A stretch of DNA of 61,308 bases from Geobacteraceae bacterium (lineage in GTDB: Bacteria > Desulfobacterota > Desulfuromonadia > Geobacterales > Geobacteraceae). The position numbers were made by a program, and so were the translations under genes. Positions 34,635 through 43,330 of this stretch are shown piece by piece. The stretch is from contig WSYB01000022.1 in the NCBI GenBank assembly GCA_009773645.1, positions 55,792 through 117,099 on the forward strand, read 5' to 3'. Position 1 is the first letter of the stretch, and each line of letters begins with the position of its first letter. Below the pieces are notes generated by a model that saw only the letters and a list, made by a program, of their open reading frames with translations, did no database searches and was not told where the DNA came from.

Positions 34635-34670
34635 TTTAAAAAAGGGACCGGTCCATTGACCAATCCCTTT
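34635..34670 (-). terminator. Rho-independent terminator after the LysM gene
   Basis: On the minus strand AAAGGGATTGGTC-AATG-GACCGGTCCCTTT is followed by further T residues. The stem has 13 pairs including G-U. It would partly separate dprA-topA transcription from the LysM gene. Confidence 0.7.
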
Positions 34671-34680
34671 CAAAAAAGTA

Positions 34681-35715
34681 TTACTTGCTCTTTTTAAGCT
34701 CTACCCGATCCCCTCGATAGATGGTGTCTATGCTTTTTATCACCAGGGCCGTGGAAGTGTATTCACCTGTTTCCACAATCACCACCGCACCGATCAGCTC
34801 TGACGGCAGTTTATCCACAGGCACCTCCAGGAACTTCTGGTCGGGAACCACATCCCGCACGACGTAGAGCATGTTGCCGGCGCAAATCCCCTGGGAACGG
34901 CCGATATCCAGGTAAGCAACGTCCCCTGCGGCTATTGCCTTATTTCCGGTCTGGGTTTCCACGATATATCCGGTCAAATCCTTGTCGGACGACTTTAAGG
35001 CGACTTCCCGTTTCCGTTCAGTGTAAGGCATGAGATACTCACCGGCGCCGATCTCCATGAACGACTTCGTTATGATCGCCTTGGAAACCTTCTCCTCCGT
35101 CTCAGAGACCTGCAAGGACCCGAGGGGAATCACCTTGTACCCCAGAATGACATTGGTTACCGGATGGCTGATGGCGCCCAGTTTCTTATAGATGGAGAAG
35201 CGATCTCCGACCTTCACGCCATGCGCCTTGCCGAAGTCGGTATAAACGATATCATCTTCCCCGACTATTTGTCTGTTCTGGTTGGTAGAGATAATAAAAC
35301 CGGCCGGTATCAAGCCGTTTTCCAGCAAAAACCCTTCACTCCCGCTTACCATATAGGTCTTTTCCTGGACAACCTCCTCTGCGGCAGGCGTTGTCGAGAT
35401 AGGCGCCGCCGGTACCGCCTTTCCGCCCTGAGCAAGGGGGAGCGGCGGGGGAGAAGGTTCCACCACTTCTATCCTATCGGGGTAAATCCTGAGTTTCTGG
35501 CCGGGAAATATGAAATGCGGATTGGTTAACCTTTGATTGCGCGACCAAAGGTCCGGCCAGAAATAGGGGTCTTTCAGAAATCGTTCCGATAATCCCCACA
35601 GGGTATCCCCCTTTTGGATCACGTAAATGGCAGGCTCTTCTCCTTGGGCAAAAACCTCCCGGGAGCCGGCAGTCAGCATCAGCAACAACAACGTGGCAAA
35701 AAGCATCCTTTTCAT
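34681..35715 (-). CDS. Exported LysM domain protein
   Basis: A 344-residue protein with a signal peptide (MKRMLFATLLLLMLTAGSREVFA). A LysM domain follows at once: YVIQKGDTLWGLSERFLKDP with PYFWPDLWSRNQRLTNPHFI and PGQKLRIYP, a peptidoglycan-binding module. The rest is beta-rich without a catalytic motif (KVGDRFSIYKKLG, GNMLYVVRDVVPDQ). A periplasmic structural or adaptor role is likely. ATG 35715 has GAGG upstream. It lies between cpoB and dprA on the same strand. Confidence 0.87.
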   Translation of the reverse strand: MKRMLFATLLLLMLTAGSREVFAQGEEPAIYVIQKGDTLWGLSERFLKDPYFWPDLWSRNQRLTNPHFIFPGQKLRIYPDRIEVVEPSPPPLPLAQGGKAVPAAPISTTPAAEEVVQEKTYMVSGSEGFLLENGLIPAGFIISTNQNRQIVGEDDIVYTDFGKAHGVKVGDRFSIYKKLGAISHPVTNVILGYKVIPLGSLQVSETEEKVSKAIITKSFMEIGAGEYLMPYTERKREVALKSSDKDLTGYIVETQTGNKAIAAGDVAYLDIGRSQGICAGNMLYVVRDVVPDQKFLEVPVDKLPSELIGAVVIVETGEYTSTALVIKSIDTIYRGDRVELKKSK

Positions 35716-35857
35716 AAGCACCTCGCAGGAATGTACTCCGGCTTGCACTAAGGCCAAGAAGCCCCGGAAGATGGCACAGGCGGACAGCCGTCCTTATTAG
35801 TTTCGGCATTACAAGGTAAAACCTTAACCTCAAAAATCCGAAACTCGAAACTTGAAG

Positions 35858-36574
35858 TCAGAGGCGACCCAGCTTCTCTCTGGCTTTGACGGCAGCGTGG
35901 CTCTTGGGGTACTTTTCTATCAGCGACTGCAACGTGACCTTCGCTTTCGCCTGTTCGTTCATGCCGATCAAGGTGTAGCCGAATTTCAGCATGGCATCGG
36001 GGACCTTTTTCCCTTTCGGATAATTGGCAATAACCTTATCGAAAGCATCCAGTGCCTGGGGGTAGTTACGCTGGGTGTAATGACATTCTCCAATCCAGTA
36101 TTGGGCATTCCCTGCATATTCACTGTCCGGATAGGTCCTGATGAAAGACTCGAACGCTTCAACGGCCTGGACGTAATTATTGGCGCTGAACAGCCCGAAT
36201 GCCTTCATATAGGCGTCCTGTGGAGCGGCATCCTTATCGGCGGCAGGAGCTTCCCTGTTCACGACCTCGATTTTGGGAGTAAGAAGCGGGGGAGGGTCGG
36301 CAGTCTTTTGTGCGATCGCTTCAAGGGATGACTTCAGTTCTATATATCCCGGTTTTAATTCTTCGATAGACGCAGCATGGTTCCTGACCTGATTCTGCAC
36401 CTCTTTCAGGTCACCGGACAACTCGGTCAACCGTGCATTGGCAGCAACATTCCCTTGCACCAGTTGCTCCAGTCTTGCCTCCATCTCCATCTGCTTTTTT
36501 ACAATGACGTCATTGCCACCGCATCCGGAAATCGCCAGGCAAACCGCAACCAACAACCCGTATTCAAGACGCAT
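35858..36574 (-). CDS. cpoB: Tol-Pal system / cell division coordinator CpoB (YbgF), lipoprotein form
   Basis: A 238-residue protein with a lipobox (LVAVCLAISGCGG), a trimerising coiled coil (VIVKKQMEMEARLEQLVQGN, then LSGDLKEVQNQVRNH) and a C-terminal TPR region (YMKAFGLFSANNYVQAVEAF, AQYWIGECHYTQRNYPQALD, YPKGKKVPDAMLKFGYTLIG). CpoB links peptidoglycan synthesis with Tol-Pal at the division site in the periplasm. The usual tol and pal genes are not in the window. Its lipid anchor is less common than the simple signal peptide of E. coli CpoB. Confidence 0.88.
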   Translation of the reverse strand: MRLEYGLLVAVCLAISGCGGNDVIVKKQMEMEARLEQLVQGNVAANARLTELSGDLKEVQNQVRNHAASIEELKPGYIELKSSLEAIAQKTADPPPLLTPKIEVVNREAPAADKDAAPQDAYMKAFGLFSANNYVQAVEAFESFIRTYPDSEYAGNAQYWIGECHYTQRNYPQALDAFDKVIANYPKGKKVPDAMLKFGYTLIGMNEQAKAKVTLQSLIEKYPKSHAAVKAREKLGRL

Positions 36575-36605
36575 TGCCCCTCCTTTAATAAATACATCGA
36601 ATTTT

Positions 36606-36791
36606 AATTAGTTTCCATCCGGAAACGGTCTTTTTCCGCCCTGGCGGTGTCAATCTGCGGTCTTGCTTGTGCGGCGTACCGATGTACGCCTCCGCGCAAT
36701 CCCTTGATTTCCTTGCCAGGACGAAAAAATCCTCGTTTCCAAATTGGAAACCAATAGTTTCTCATCCGGGGTTTCCGGATGGAAACTAATT
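36606..36791. mobile_element. MITE-like element with 21-base terminal inverted repeats, containing a family A palindrome
   Basis: AATTAGTTTCCATCCGGAAA (C) at 36606-36626 and its exact complement at 36771-36791 bound a 186-base element without any reading frame. Nested inside (36621-36740) is a core homologous to 13333-13456 with tip hairpin GGCGTACC-GAT-GTACGCC. No clear target duplication is visible. It fills most of the 36575-36927 gap; the rest shows only short GTGAAAGGTGAA direct repeats before the U32 gene. Confidence 0.65.
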
Positions 36792-36927
36792 ACGACAATT
36801 AAAGCCATTTCCCTCTTTTGTCAAGGAGAATACGTCGGAAGAAAGCCACAGTGGGGGGGTTTCTTTAACATGGGGAATGTGATAACATCCGAAAAATCGT
36901 GAAGGGTGAAATGTGAAAGGTGAAGGG

Positions 36928-38148
36928 ATGCATATCATGAAGAAGCCCGAACTTCTCGCTCCTGCCGGAAATATGGAAAAACTGCGGATCGCGATCCATT
37001 ACGGAGCCGACGCCGTCTATCTGGGGGGAAAGGCGTTCGGCCTGAGAAATCTGGCCGACAATTTCACCGCTGCAGAGCTGGCGGAGGCTGTTGATTACGC
37101 CCATGACCGGGGAGTACGGGTATACCTTACGGTCAATGTGTATCCGGACAACCGGGATGTTGCGGAACTCTGCCGCTACCTGGAAGAAATGGACAAAATC
37201 CCGTTTGACGCCTATATAGCCGCCGATCCCGGCGTTATCGAAATGATTGCCGAGGTTTCGCCCGGACGCCATATCCACCTCTCGACCCAGGCCAACACCA
37301 CCAACTGGAAAAGCGCCCTTTTCTGGCAAAAACAAGGGATAAAGAGGATCAACCTGGCGCGGGAGATGTCGCTGGAAGGGATCCGCGAAGTAAAGGAACG
37401 GGTGGCTGCCGAACTGGAGGTCTTTGTTCACGGCGCCATGTGCATCTCGTACTCAGGCCGCTGCCTTCTCTCCAGCGTCATGGCCGGGAGGCCGGCCAAT
37501 AAAGGGGAATGCGCCCATCCCTGCCGCTGGGGCTATTCACTGGTGGAGGAGACGCGTCCCGGCGAATACTTTCCGATACTGGAAGACGCCAGCGGCACGT
37601 TCATCTTCAATTCCAAGGATCTCTGCCTGTTGCAGTACCTGCCGGAACTGGTCGGAAGCGGAGTGGACGCCCTGAAAATAGAAGGGAGAATGAAGGGGAT
37701 ACACTATGTCGCCGCGGTGATCAGGGTCTATCGGGAGGCGCTCGACCGCTTCTGCGACGACCCGCAAAGTTACCGTTTCCAACAGGGGTGGCTGGAAGAG
37801 TTGTGCAAAATAAGTCACCGCGGGTACACTACCGGCTTTTTCCTTGGCCCGCCAAAAGACATTGACCACGAATATCATTCCCGCTATATAAGAAGCCACG
37901 ATTTTGTGGGGATCGTGGAAGAAGGACTTTCGGACGGCACGACCATGATCGGGGTAAGAAACCGGCTGGCGACGGGCGATACGCTGGAGTTCATCGGCCC
38001 GGGAATGGCTTCCTTTCAGCACATTCTCCGGGAAATGACCGACGAACAGGGGGAGGCGCTGCCGGCCGCCAATCCGAACCAGCGAATAAAGCTCCGGCTC
38101 CCGTTTCCGGTCCGACAGTACGACATCATTCGGCGGGAAAAGAAATGA
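36928..38148 (+). CDS. Peptidase U32 family protein (TrhP/RlhA type)
   Basis: A 406-residue protein. The N-terminus ELLAPAGNMEKLRIAIHYGA, then DAVYLGGKAFGLRN, is the family signature. The cysteine set CISYSGRCLLSS and KGECAHPCRWGYS probably binds an Fe-S cluster. U32 proteins of this size take part in tRNA or rRNA hydroxylation (TrhP, RlhA) rather than proteolysis in well-studied bacteria. Which RNA is modified here cannot be told. The start is taken at ATG 36928 (AGGTGAAGGG upstream); ATG 36937 is an alternative. Confidence 0.9.
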   Translation: MHIMKKPELLAPAGNMEKLRIAIHYGADAVYLGGKAFGLRNLADNFTAAELAEAVDYAHDRGVRVYLTVNVYPDNRDVAELCRYLEEMDKIPFDAYIAADPGVIEMIAEVSPGRHIHLSTQANTTNWKSALFWQKQGIKRINLAREMSLEGIREVKERVAAELEVFVHGAMCISYSGRCLLSSVMAGRPANKGECAHPCRWGYSLVEETRPGEYFPILEDASGTFIFNSKDLCLLQYLPELVGSGVDALKIEGRMKGIHYVAAVIRVYREALDRFCDDPQSYRFQQGWLEELCKISHRGYTTGFFLGPPKDIDHEYHSRYIRSHDFVGIVEEGLSDGTTMIGVRNRLATGDTLEFIGPGMASFQHILREMTDEQGEALPAANPNQRIKLRLPFPVRQYDIIRREKK

Positions 38149-38214
38149 TCTGGCAGAGCACCCCCGGCCGGGCTCCGGAAGCACCTCCAATAACCGCAAA
38201 AGGAAACACCACCC

Positions 38215-39876
38215 ATGAAATTCATCACCAGCTTCCTTACCGAGAAACAAGTTTCTGCCAGGAAAGACCTATCCCTGCTCCTGCTTTTTTTCGGCGTCTC
38301 ATTTTTTCAGTTCCTGGGGAAAATTCCCCTCCTTGAGCCTGACGAGGGGCGCTATGCGGAGATCCCGCGCGAGATGCTGGAACGGGGAGACTTTATCACC
38401 CCGCTCCTCAATTATGTTAAATATTTTGAAAAACCCCCTCTCCACTATTGGCTGAACGCGCTTTCTTTTACCATCTTCGGCGAGAACGAATTTGCCGCGC
38501 GTTTCGCCGGGACGTTGTGCGGCCTGCTGGGTGTTTTGCTTACCTATCACATCGGCCGTAAACTCTTTGACCGGCGGGTCGGGCTTCTTTCCGCCCTGAT
38601 CCTCGGCACATCCGTCGGCTACCTGGCGCAGTCAAGAATCAACTTTACCGATATGACCCTCACCTTTTGCCTCTCCGCGGCCCTTGGCTGCTTTATCCTC
38701 GCGACACGGGATGAAGAACCCGGAAAGGGCCTCTACTACCATCTTTTTTATATCTTCGCTGCCCTGGCTCTTCTGGCCAAGGGGTTGATCGGCATCGTCC
38801 TCCCCGGGGCGATCATCTTTCTTTATCTCCTCCTGACTAAACGCTGGATGCTCCTTAAGGAGATGCGGCTTTTGACCGGCATCCCGCTATTCCTGCTGAT
38901 CTGCGCACCCTGGTTCATTCTGGTCTCCATGAGAAATCCGGAATTCGCACGCTTTTTCTTTATCCACGAGCATTTCGAGCGCTTCCTGACCCGCGTCCAC
39001 GGCCGTTATCAGCCCTTCTGGTATTTTCTTCCGGTACTGGCAGGCTGCATGCTCCCCTGGTCTATTTTCATCCCGGCAGCGGTCAAACGGGTATGGAAAG
39101 AACGAAGAACCGAAGGATGGGACCACCGGCTCTTTCTCCTCCTCTGGGCCGCCATTATTTTTCTCTTTTTCTCCAAATCCAATTCCAAGCTGATCCCTTA
39201 CATTCTGCCGGTTTTTCCTGCACTGTCGATCCTCATAGGTGACACCTTCTCAGCTGTTTTCGACGGGAAGTTCAAGCCCCTCAAGATTCAGGCCTATGTA
39301 GTTGCCGGATTTCTCGCCATCCTCGGCGCCGGTCTCATTCTCTACCCCTACGTTGCCCCCAAACCGGCCATCAGCACCGCAGGGGGAGCGGTAATGGGAA
39401 TGATTTTTCTCTGCGGGGGGGTATTCGCCCTTCGCAGCACCTTCAAGGCTTCTGCCGTAGCCCTATTTGCCTCTCTCGCTCTCTTTTCGTTTACCTTCGG
39501 CATTATCGGCCCTCCGTTCATCCTTTCCGGCATCGCCGAAAGGAAATCCTTGAAAGAACTGGGGAGTCTGGCCGGAGAAAAGGCCGGAAGCGACACGATG
39601 CTGGTCAGCTTCGGCTTTAACCAGGGGCTCTCATTTTACGCCAAAAGGCGGGTAATCATTGTTGAGAACAGGGGGGAACTGGAATTCGGCAGTAAACAGG
39701 GGGATCAATCCGCCTGGTTTATCGACAGACCGCAGTTCGGCCGGCAGTGGGATTCATCGGCCCCTGTCGTCGCCCTGCTCAAGGAAGCGGAACTGAACGA
39801 GCTGAAGGGTTTTGTAAAAGCCCCCATTAAGGTTCTCGGCAAGCAAGGGAAGAAAATTCTCATCACCAACCGCTGA
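38215..39876 (+). CDS. arnT: Aminoarabinose-lipid A transferase (ArnT/PMT family)
   Basis: An integral membrane GT83 glycosyltransferase of 553 residues that moves 4-amino-4-deoxy-L-arabinose from undecaprenyl phosphate to lipid A on the periplasmic face, lowering affinity for cationic peptides. The catalytic loop LLEPDEGRYAEIPREMLERG and YFEKPPLHYWLNALSFTIFG are typical. About eleven to twelve membrane helices follow, and a soluble C-terminal domain begins near residue 440. Neighbouring arnB, C, A and D genes support the substrate. Plain PMT-family proteins look alike, so context carries part of the call. Confidence 0.9.
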   Translation: MKFITSFLTEKQVSARKDLSLLLLFFGVSFFQFLGKIPLLEPDEGRYAEIPREMLERGDFITPLLNYVKYFEKPPLHYWLNALSFTIFGENEFAARFAGTLCGLLGVLLTYHIGRKLFDRRVGLLSALILGTSVGYLAQSRINFTDMTLTFCLSAALGCFILATRDEEPGKGLYYHLFYIFAALALLAKGLIGIVLPGAIIFLYLLLTKRWMLLKEMRLLTGIPLFLLICAPWFILVSMRNPEFARFFFIHEHFERFLTRVHGRYQPFWYFLPVLAGCMLPWSIFIPAAVKRVWKERRTEGWDHRLFLLLWAAIIFLFFSKSNSKLIPYILPVFPALSILIGDTFSAVFDGKFKPLKIQAYVVAGFLAILGAGLILYPYVAPKPAISTAGGAVMGMIFLCGGVFALRSTFKASAVALFASLALFSFTFGIIGPPFILSGIAERKSLKELGSLAGEKAGSDTMLVSFGFNQGLSFYAKRRVIIVENRGELEFGSKQGDQSAWFIDRPQFGRQWDSSAPVVALLKEAELNELKGFVKAPIKVLGKQGKKILITNR

Positions 39877-39958
39877 CACGCAAAACGCGAAAATAGTTTG
39901 CACCCTCCCCCGTTTTGTGCAATATATACACGATTATTTCATCTGTTGGAGGGTGCCG

Positions 39959-41122
39959 TTGCGCAAAGAATTTCTCCCCTTTTCCATTCCCACCATTGAG
40001 GATGACGAGATCAACGAGGTCGTAGATTCTCTCCGTTCCGGGTGGATCACAACCGGCCCGAAGGTGAAACGTTTCGAAGAGGCATTCAAAGCCTACGTGG
40101 GAGCCCCTTACGCCGTCCCCTTAAGTTCCGCCACCGCCGGACTTCATCTGGCCATGCTGGCAATCGGTCTTGGCGCCGGCGATGAGGTCATCACCACCCC
40201 CATGACCTTCGCCGCCACCGTCAGCATGATCGTGCAAACCGGTGCACGGCCCGTCCTGGCCGACATCGACCCGGACACCCTGAACATAAATACAGACGCA
40301 ATCCGTGAAAAGATAACCGGCAAGACAAAGGCCCTCGTCCCGGTTCACTTTGCCGGTCAGCCGTGCGATATGGACGTTATCTTTGCCCTGGCAAAGGAGT
40401 TCGGCCTCGCTGTCATCGAAGACGCAGCCCACGCAATCGGCACTGAATACAAGGGGCAGCGGATCGGGTCGCTGGAGAGTATCTCCGTATTTTCCTTTCA
40501 CCCCATCAAAAACATCACTACCGGAGAAGGAGGGATGGTCGCCACTCGCAACGAGAGCCAGGCCGAGGAGATATCCCTCATGAAGTTTCACGGCATGAGC
40601 CGCGAGGCGTGGAAACGCTATGAATCGAGCGGAACCCCCAATTACGACATCATGCTCCCCGGCTTCAAATACAACATGATGGACATCCAGGCGGCTCTCG
40701 GCATTCACCAGCTGGGGAAGCTGGACGGCTTCATCGCCAAAAGAACCGAGATAGCGGAGTTTTACAACACCGCCTTTGCCGAAGTTGATGAAATCAAGAC
40801 ACCGGCCCATGTTCCCTATGATCATCGCCATGCCTGGCACCTCTATACGCCGCTCATAAGGATAGAAAAACTCGCCATTGACCGCGACCGGTTCATGGAG
40901 GAGCTGAAAAAAGAGAATATCGGCACCGGGCTCCACTTCAAGGCGGTCCACCACCATCCCTACTACAGGAAAACATTGAACATCCCCCCAGGCGAGCTGC
41001 CGAACGCCGATTACGCCTCAGACCGGATACTGTCTCTTCCCCTCTTCCCGAAAATGTCCATGGGAGATGCGATGGACGTGGTGGAGTCAGTGAAGAACGT
41101 GATCGCACGGAACAGGAAATAA
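39959..41122 (+). CDS. arnB: UDP-4-amino-4-deoxy-L-arabinose aminotransferase (DegT/DnrJ/EryC1 family)
   Basis: A PLP aminotransferase that converts UDP-4-keto-arabinose to UDP-Ara4N. The PLP lysine is K184 in FSFHPIKNITTGEGGMVATR. Other motifs are RSGWITTGPKVKRFEEAF, PLSSATAGLHLAMLAIGLGA, VIEDAAHAIGTEYKG and LPGFKYNMMDIQAALGIHQL. The start is a TTG at 39959 with GGAGGG five bases upstream; the longer frame to 39917 lacks a ribosome site. Its place between arnT and arnC supports ArnB rather than another sugar aminotransferase. Confidence 0.92.
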   Translation: MRKEFLPFSIPTIEDDEINEVVDSLRSGWITTGPKVKRFEEAFKAYVGAPYAVPLSSATAGLHLAMLAIGLGAGDEVITTPMTFAATVSMIVQTGARPVLADIDPDTLNINTDAIREKITGKTKALVPVHFAGQPCDMDVIFALAKEFGLAVIEDAAHAIGTEYKGQRIGSLESISVFSFHPIKNITTGEGGMVATRNESQAEEISLMKFHGMSREAWKRYESSGTPNYDIMLPGFKYNMMDIQAALGIHQLGKLDGFIAKRTEIAEFYNTAFAEVDEIKTPAHVPYDHRHAWHLYTPLIRIEKLAIDRDRFMEELKKENIGTGLHFKAVHHHPYYRKTLNIPPGELPNADYASDRILSLPLFPKMSMGDAMDVVESVKNVIARNRK

Positions 41123-41125
41123 TCT

Positions 41126-41185
41126 CCCCTCACCCCCAGCCCCTCTCCCATTGGGAGAGGGTGGCCGAAGGCCGGGTGAGGGTAA
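41126..41185. repeat. CCCTCACCC/TCTCCC hairpin repeat between arnB and arnC
   Basis: CCCCTCACCC, CCTCTCCCA-TTGGGAGAGG and GGGTGAGGG form a nested palindrome with an inner GGCCGAAGGCC. This sequence type is widespread in bacterial intergenic DNA (general knowledge). Confidence 0.8.
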
Positions 41186-41201
41186 TAAATGAGAATACCG
41201 T

Positions 41202-42140
41202 ATGCCCGGAAAACCCTACATCTCCATCATCATCCCGGTTTACAACGAGGAGGGAAATCTTCAGCCCCTCTTTGACCGTCTCTATCCGGTGATGCAAAAG
41301 ATCGGCAAGCCTTTCGAGATTATCTTCACCGACGACGGCTCCCGCGACCGGTCGCTTGACATCCTGAAAAGGCTGGCAGAAGCGTATCCGGAGATAAAGG
41401 TCGTGGAGTTCAACGGCAACTTCGGCCAGCACATGGCGATCCTCGCCGCCTTCGAAATGAGCGGCGGCGATATCGTCATCACCCTGGACGCCGACCTGCA
41501 GAACCCGCCGGAGGAGATTCCGAAGCTGGTGAGTGAGGTGGAAAAGGGGCACGACGTGGTGGGGACCGTCCGCCAGAACCGCCAGGACACTCTTTTCCGC
41601 AGACTCGCCTCCCGCATCGTCAACATCACCACCAACAAGATGACCGGAATGCGCATGAGCGACTACGGCTGCATGCTGCGCGCCTACCACCGCGACGTCA
41701 TCGACAACATCAATTGCTGCCAGGAAACGACCACCTTCATCCCCGCCCTGGCCCAGACGTTTGCCTCGAACCCGAGCGAGGTGGAGGTGGCCCACGCCGA
41801 GCGGGCCGAAGGGGAGAGCAAGTATTCCCTCTACAGACTGGTCAGGCTCAACTTCGATCTGATGACCGGCTTTTCCGTGGTGCCGCTCCAACTCTTCGCC
41901 CTCATGGGTATAGTGACTTCCCTTTTCTCCGTCCTCTTCGCCCTCCTCCTCCTGGTCAGGCGCTTCATCATCGGCGCCGAGGTGGAAGGGGTCTTCACCC
42001 TCTTCGCCATACTCTTTTTCTTCATCGGCATCATTATTTTCGGCATCGGGCTGGTGGGGGAATACGTGGGAAGGATCTATCAGGAAGTGCGCAGGAGGCC
42101 GCGGTACGTGGTGCGGAGGACGCACGGCTTCGGGGAATAA
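41202..42140 (+). CDS. arnC: Undecaprenyl-phosphate 4-deoxy-4-formamido-L-arabinose transferase
   Basis: A GT2 family enzyme of 312 residues. The N-terminal cytoplasmic domain shows ISIIIPVYNEEGNLQPLFDR, IIFTDDGSRDRSLDILKRLA and IVITLDADLQNPPEEIPKLV. Then comes VAHAERAEGESKYSLYRLVR, the family's catalytic loop region. Two C-terminal membrane helices are seen (LFALMGIVTSLFSVLFALLL and FTLFAILFFFIGIIIFGIGL). It attaches Ara4FN to the lipid carrier. It could be mistaken for a dolichol-phosphate mannose synthase-like enzyme, but the arn context decides. Confidence 0.93.
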   Translation: MPGKPYISIIIPVYNEEGNLQPLFDRLYPVMQKIGKPFEIIFTDDGSRDRSLDILKRLAEAYPEIKVVEFNGNFGQHMAILAAFEMSGGDIVITLDADLQNPPEEIPKLVSEVEKGHDVVGTVRQNRQDTLFRRLASRIVNITTNKMTGMRMSDYGCMLRAYHRDVIDNINCCQETTTFIPALAQTFASNPSEVEVAHAERAEGESKYSLYRLVRLNFDLMTGFSVVPLQLFALMGIVTSLFSVLFALLLLVRRFIIGAEVEGVFTLFAILFFFIGIIIFGIGLVGEYVGRIYQEVRRRPRYVVRRTHGFGE

Positions 42141-42157
42141 GAAAAATTCAAAAACAC

Positions 42158-42256
42158 GGGATTCGGGATCCGGGATCCGGAATTCGTAAAAAGCTTTAAG
42201 GTTCACGGTTCCCGATTCCCGATTCCCGGTTCCCGAGTCCCGGTTCACAAGTCCCA
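42158..42256. repeat. GATTCGGGATCCGGGATCC / GGTTCCCGATTCCCGATTCCC hairpin between arnC and the formyltransferase
   Basis: Units ATTCGGGATCCGGGATCCGG and GGTTCCCGATTCCCGATTCC are near complements across about 40 bases. Seven- and eight-base units are repeated within each arm. Confidence 0.7.
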
Positions 42257-42275
42257 AAATCGAGGGTTATTACGA

Positions 42276-43187
42276 TTGGCTGCACATACTAAAATAGTCG
42301 TCTGCGCTTACCATAACGTCGGCTACAGATGCCTGGAGGAACTGCTGGGCCAGGGGGCCGAGGTGGTGCTGCTCTTCACCCACGAGGACTCCCCCACAGA
42401 GGAGATATGGTTCGCCTCCGTGCGGGAGCTGGCCGAGAAAAACGGCATCCCGTACCTGACCAGCGATATCAATGAACCGGCCAACGTGGCCCGCCTCCGG
42501 GAGATCGCCCCCGATTTCATCTTCTCCTTCTACTACCGGAACATGATAAAAAGGGAGGTCCTTGACCTCCCCCGGCTGGGTGCGCTGAACCTGCACGGTT
42601 CCTATCTTCCCCGCTATCGGGGCCGGGTGCCGGTCAACTGGGCGGTCATAAACGGCGAATCGGAAACCGGCGCCACCCTCCATTATATGGTGGAAAAACC
42701 CGATGCCGGCGACATCGTCGATCAGGAAAAGGTGACCATCGCATTCACCGATACCGCCCTGAATGTGTTCAACAAGGTTACCGCCGCGGCGGCAAGGATC
42801 ATCTCCCGTTCTTATCCTCTGCTGGTTTCCGGAGAAGCGGCACGCATCCCCATGGACCTTTCAGCCGGCAGCTACTTCGGAGGCAGGAAGCCGGCCGACG
42901 GCCTGATCGACTGGAGAAAGAGCTCCCTGGCCATCTACAACCTCATCCGCGGCGTCACCCACCCCTACCCGGGAGCGTTCACCTACCTGGACGGGAAAAA
43001 GGTCATCATCTGGCAGGCCTGGCCGTTGGAGGGGGAAGGAGAAACAGGGCGGGTAATCTCCACGGAACCGCTGCTGGTCGGAACCGGCGAAGGCCTCTTG
43101 GAGATCAGATCGCTGCAACTGGAAGGGGAAGCGGAGACCACCGCCGCCGCTTTTGTTGAAAAGAAACCGCCGACGAAGTTCGAATAA
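42276..43187 (+). CDS. arnA: UDP-Ara4N N-formyltransferase (ArnA N-terminal domain as a separate gene)
   Basis: A 303-residue formyltransferase using 10-formyl-tetrahydrofolate. It shows VVCAYHNVGYRCLEELLGQG, FSFYYRNMIKREVLDLPRLG, ALNLHGSYLPRYRGRVPVNW with the catalytic Asn/His, and MVEKPDAGDIVDQEKVTIAF. In E. coli this domain is fused to the decarboxylase in ArnA; here it is free-standing. The start is a TTG at 42276 with GAGGG ten bases upstream; no better codon is in frame. It acts before ArnC. Confidence 0.9.
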   Translation: MAAHTKIVVCAYHNVGYRCLEELLGQGAEVVLLFTHEDSPTEEIWFASVRELAEKNGIPYLTSDINEPANVARLREIAPDFIFSFYYRNMIKREVLDLPRLGALNLHGSYLPRYRGRVPVNWAVINGESETGATLHYMVEKPDAGDIVDQEKVTIAFTDTALNVFNKVTAAAARIISRSYPLLVSGEAARIPMDLSAGSYFGGRKPADGLIDWRKSSLAIYNLIRGVTHPYPGAFTYLDGKKVIIWQAWPLEGEGETGRVISTEPLLVGTGEGLLEIRSLQLEGEAETTAAAFVEKKPPTKFE

Positions 43188-43209
43188 AAAACCAACCGGC
43201 TTCGAGAAA

Positions 43210-43290
43210 GGTCCAGCATGAGGAACGAGGAACGAGGTCCGAGGATTTGATTCTCGATCCTCGATCCTTTAACCTCGGACCTCCGTGCGC
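43210..43290. repeat. GAGGAACGAGGAACGAGG hairpin between the two arnA halves
   Basis: GAGGAACGAGGAACGAGGTC with CGAGGATTTGA is partly mirrored by CTCGATCCTCGATCC and CCTCGGACCTC. This gap lies exactly where the fused ArnA of enterics has its domain linker. Confidence 0.7.
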
Positions 43291-43330
43291 AGACGGCCCT
43301 TTATCGAAGCCGCACCAAGGAGAACGTTGA

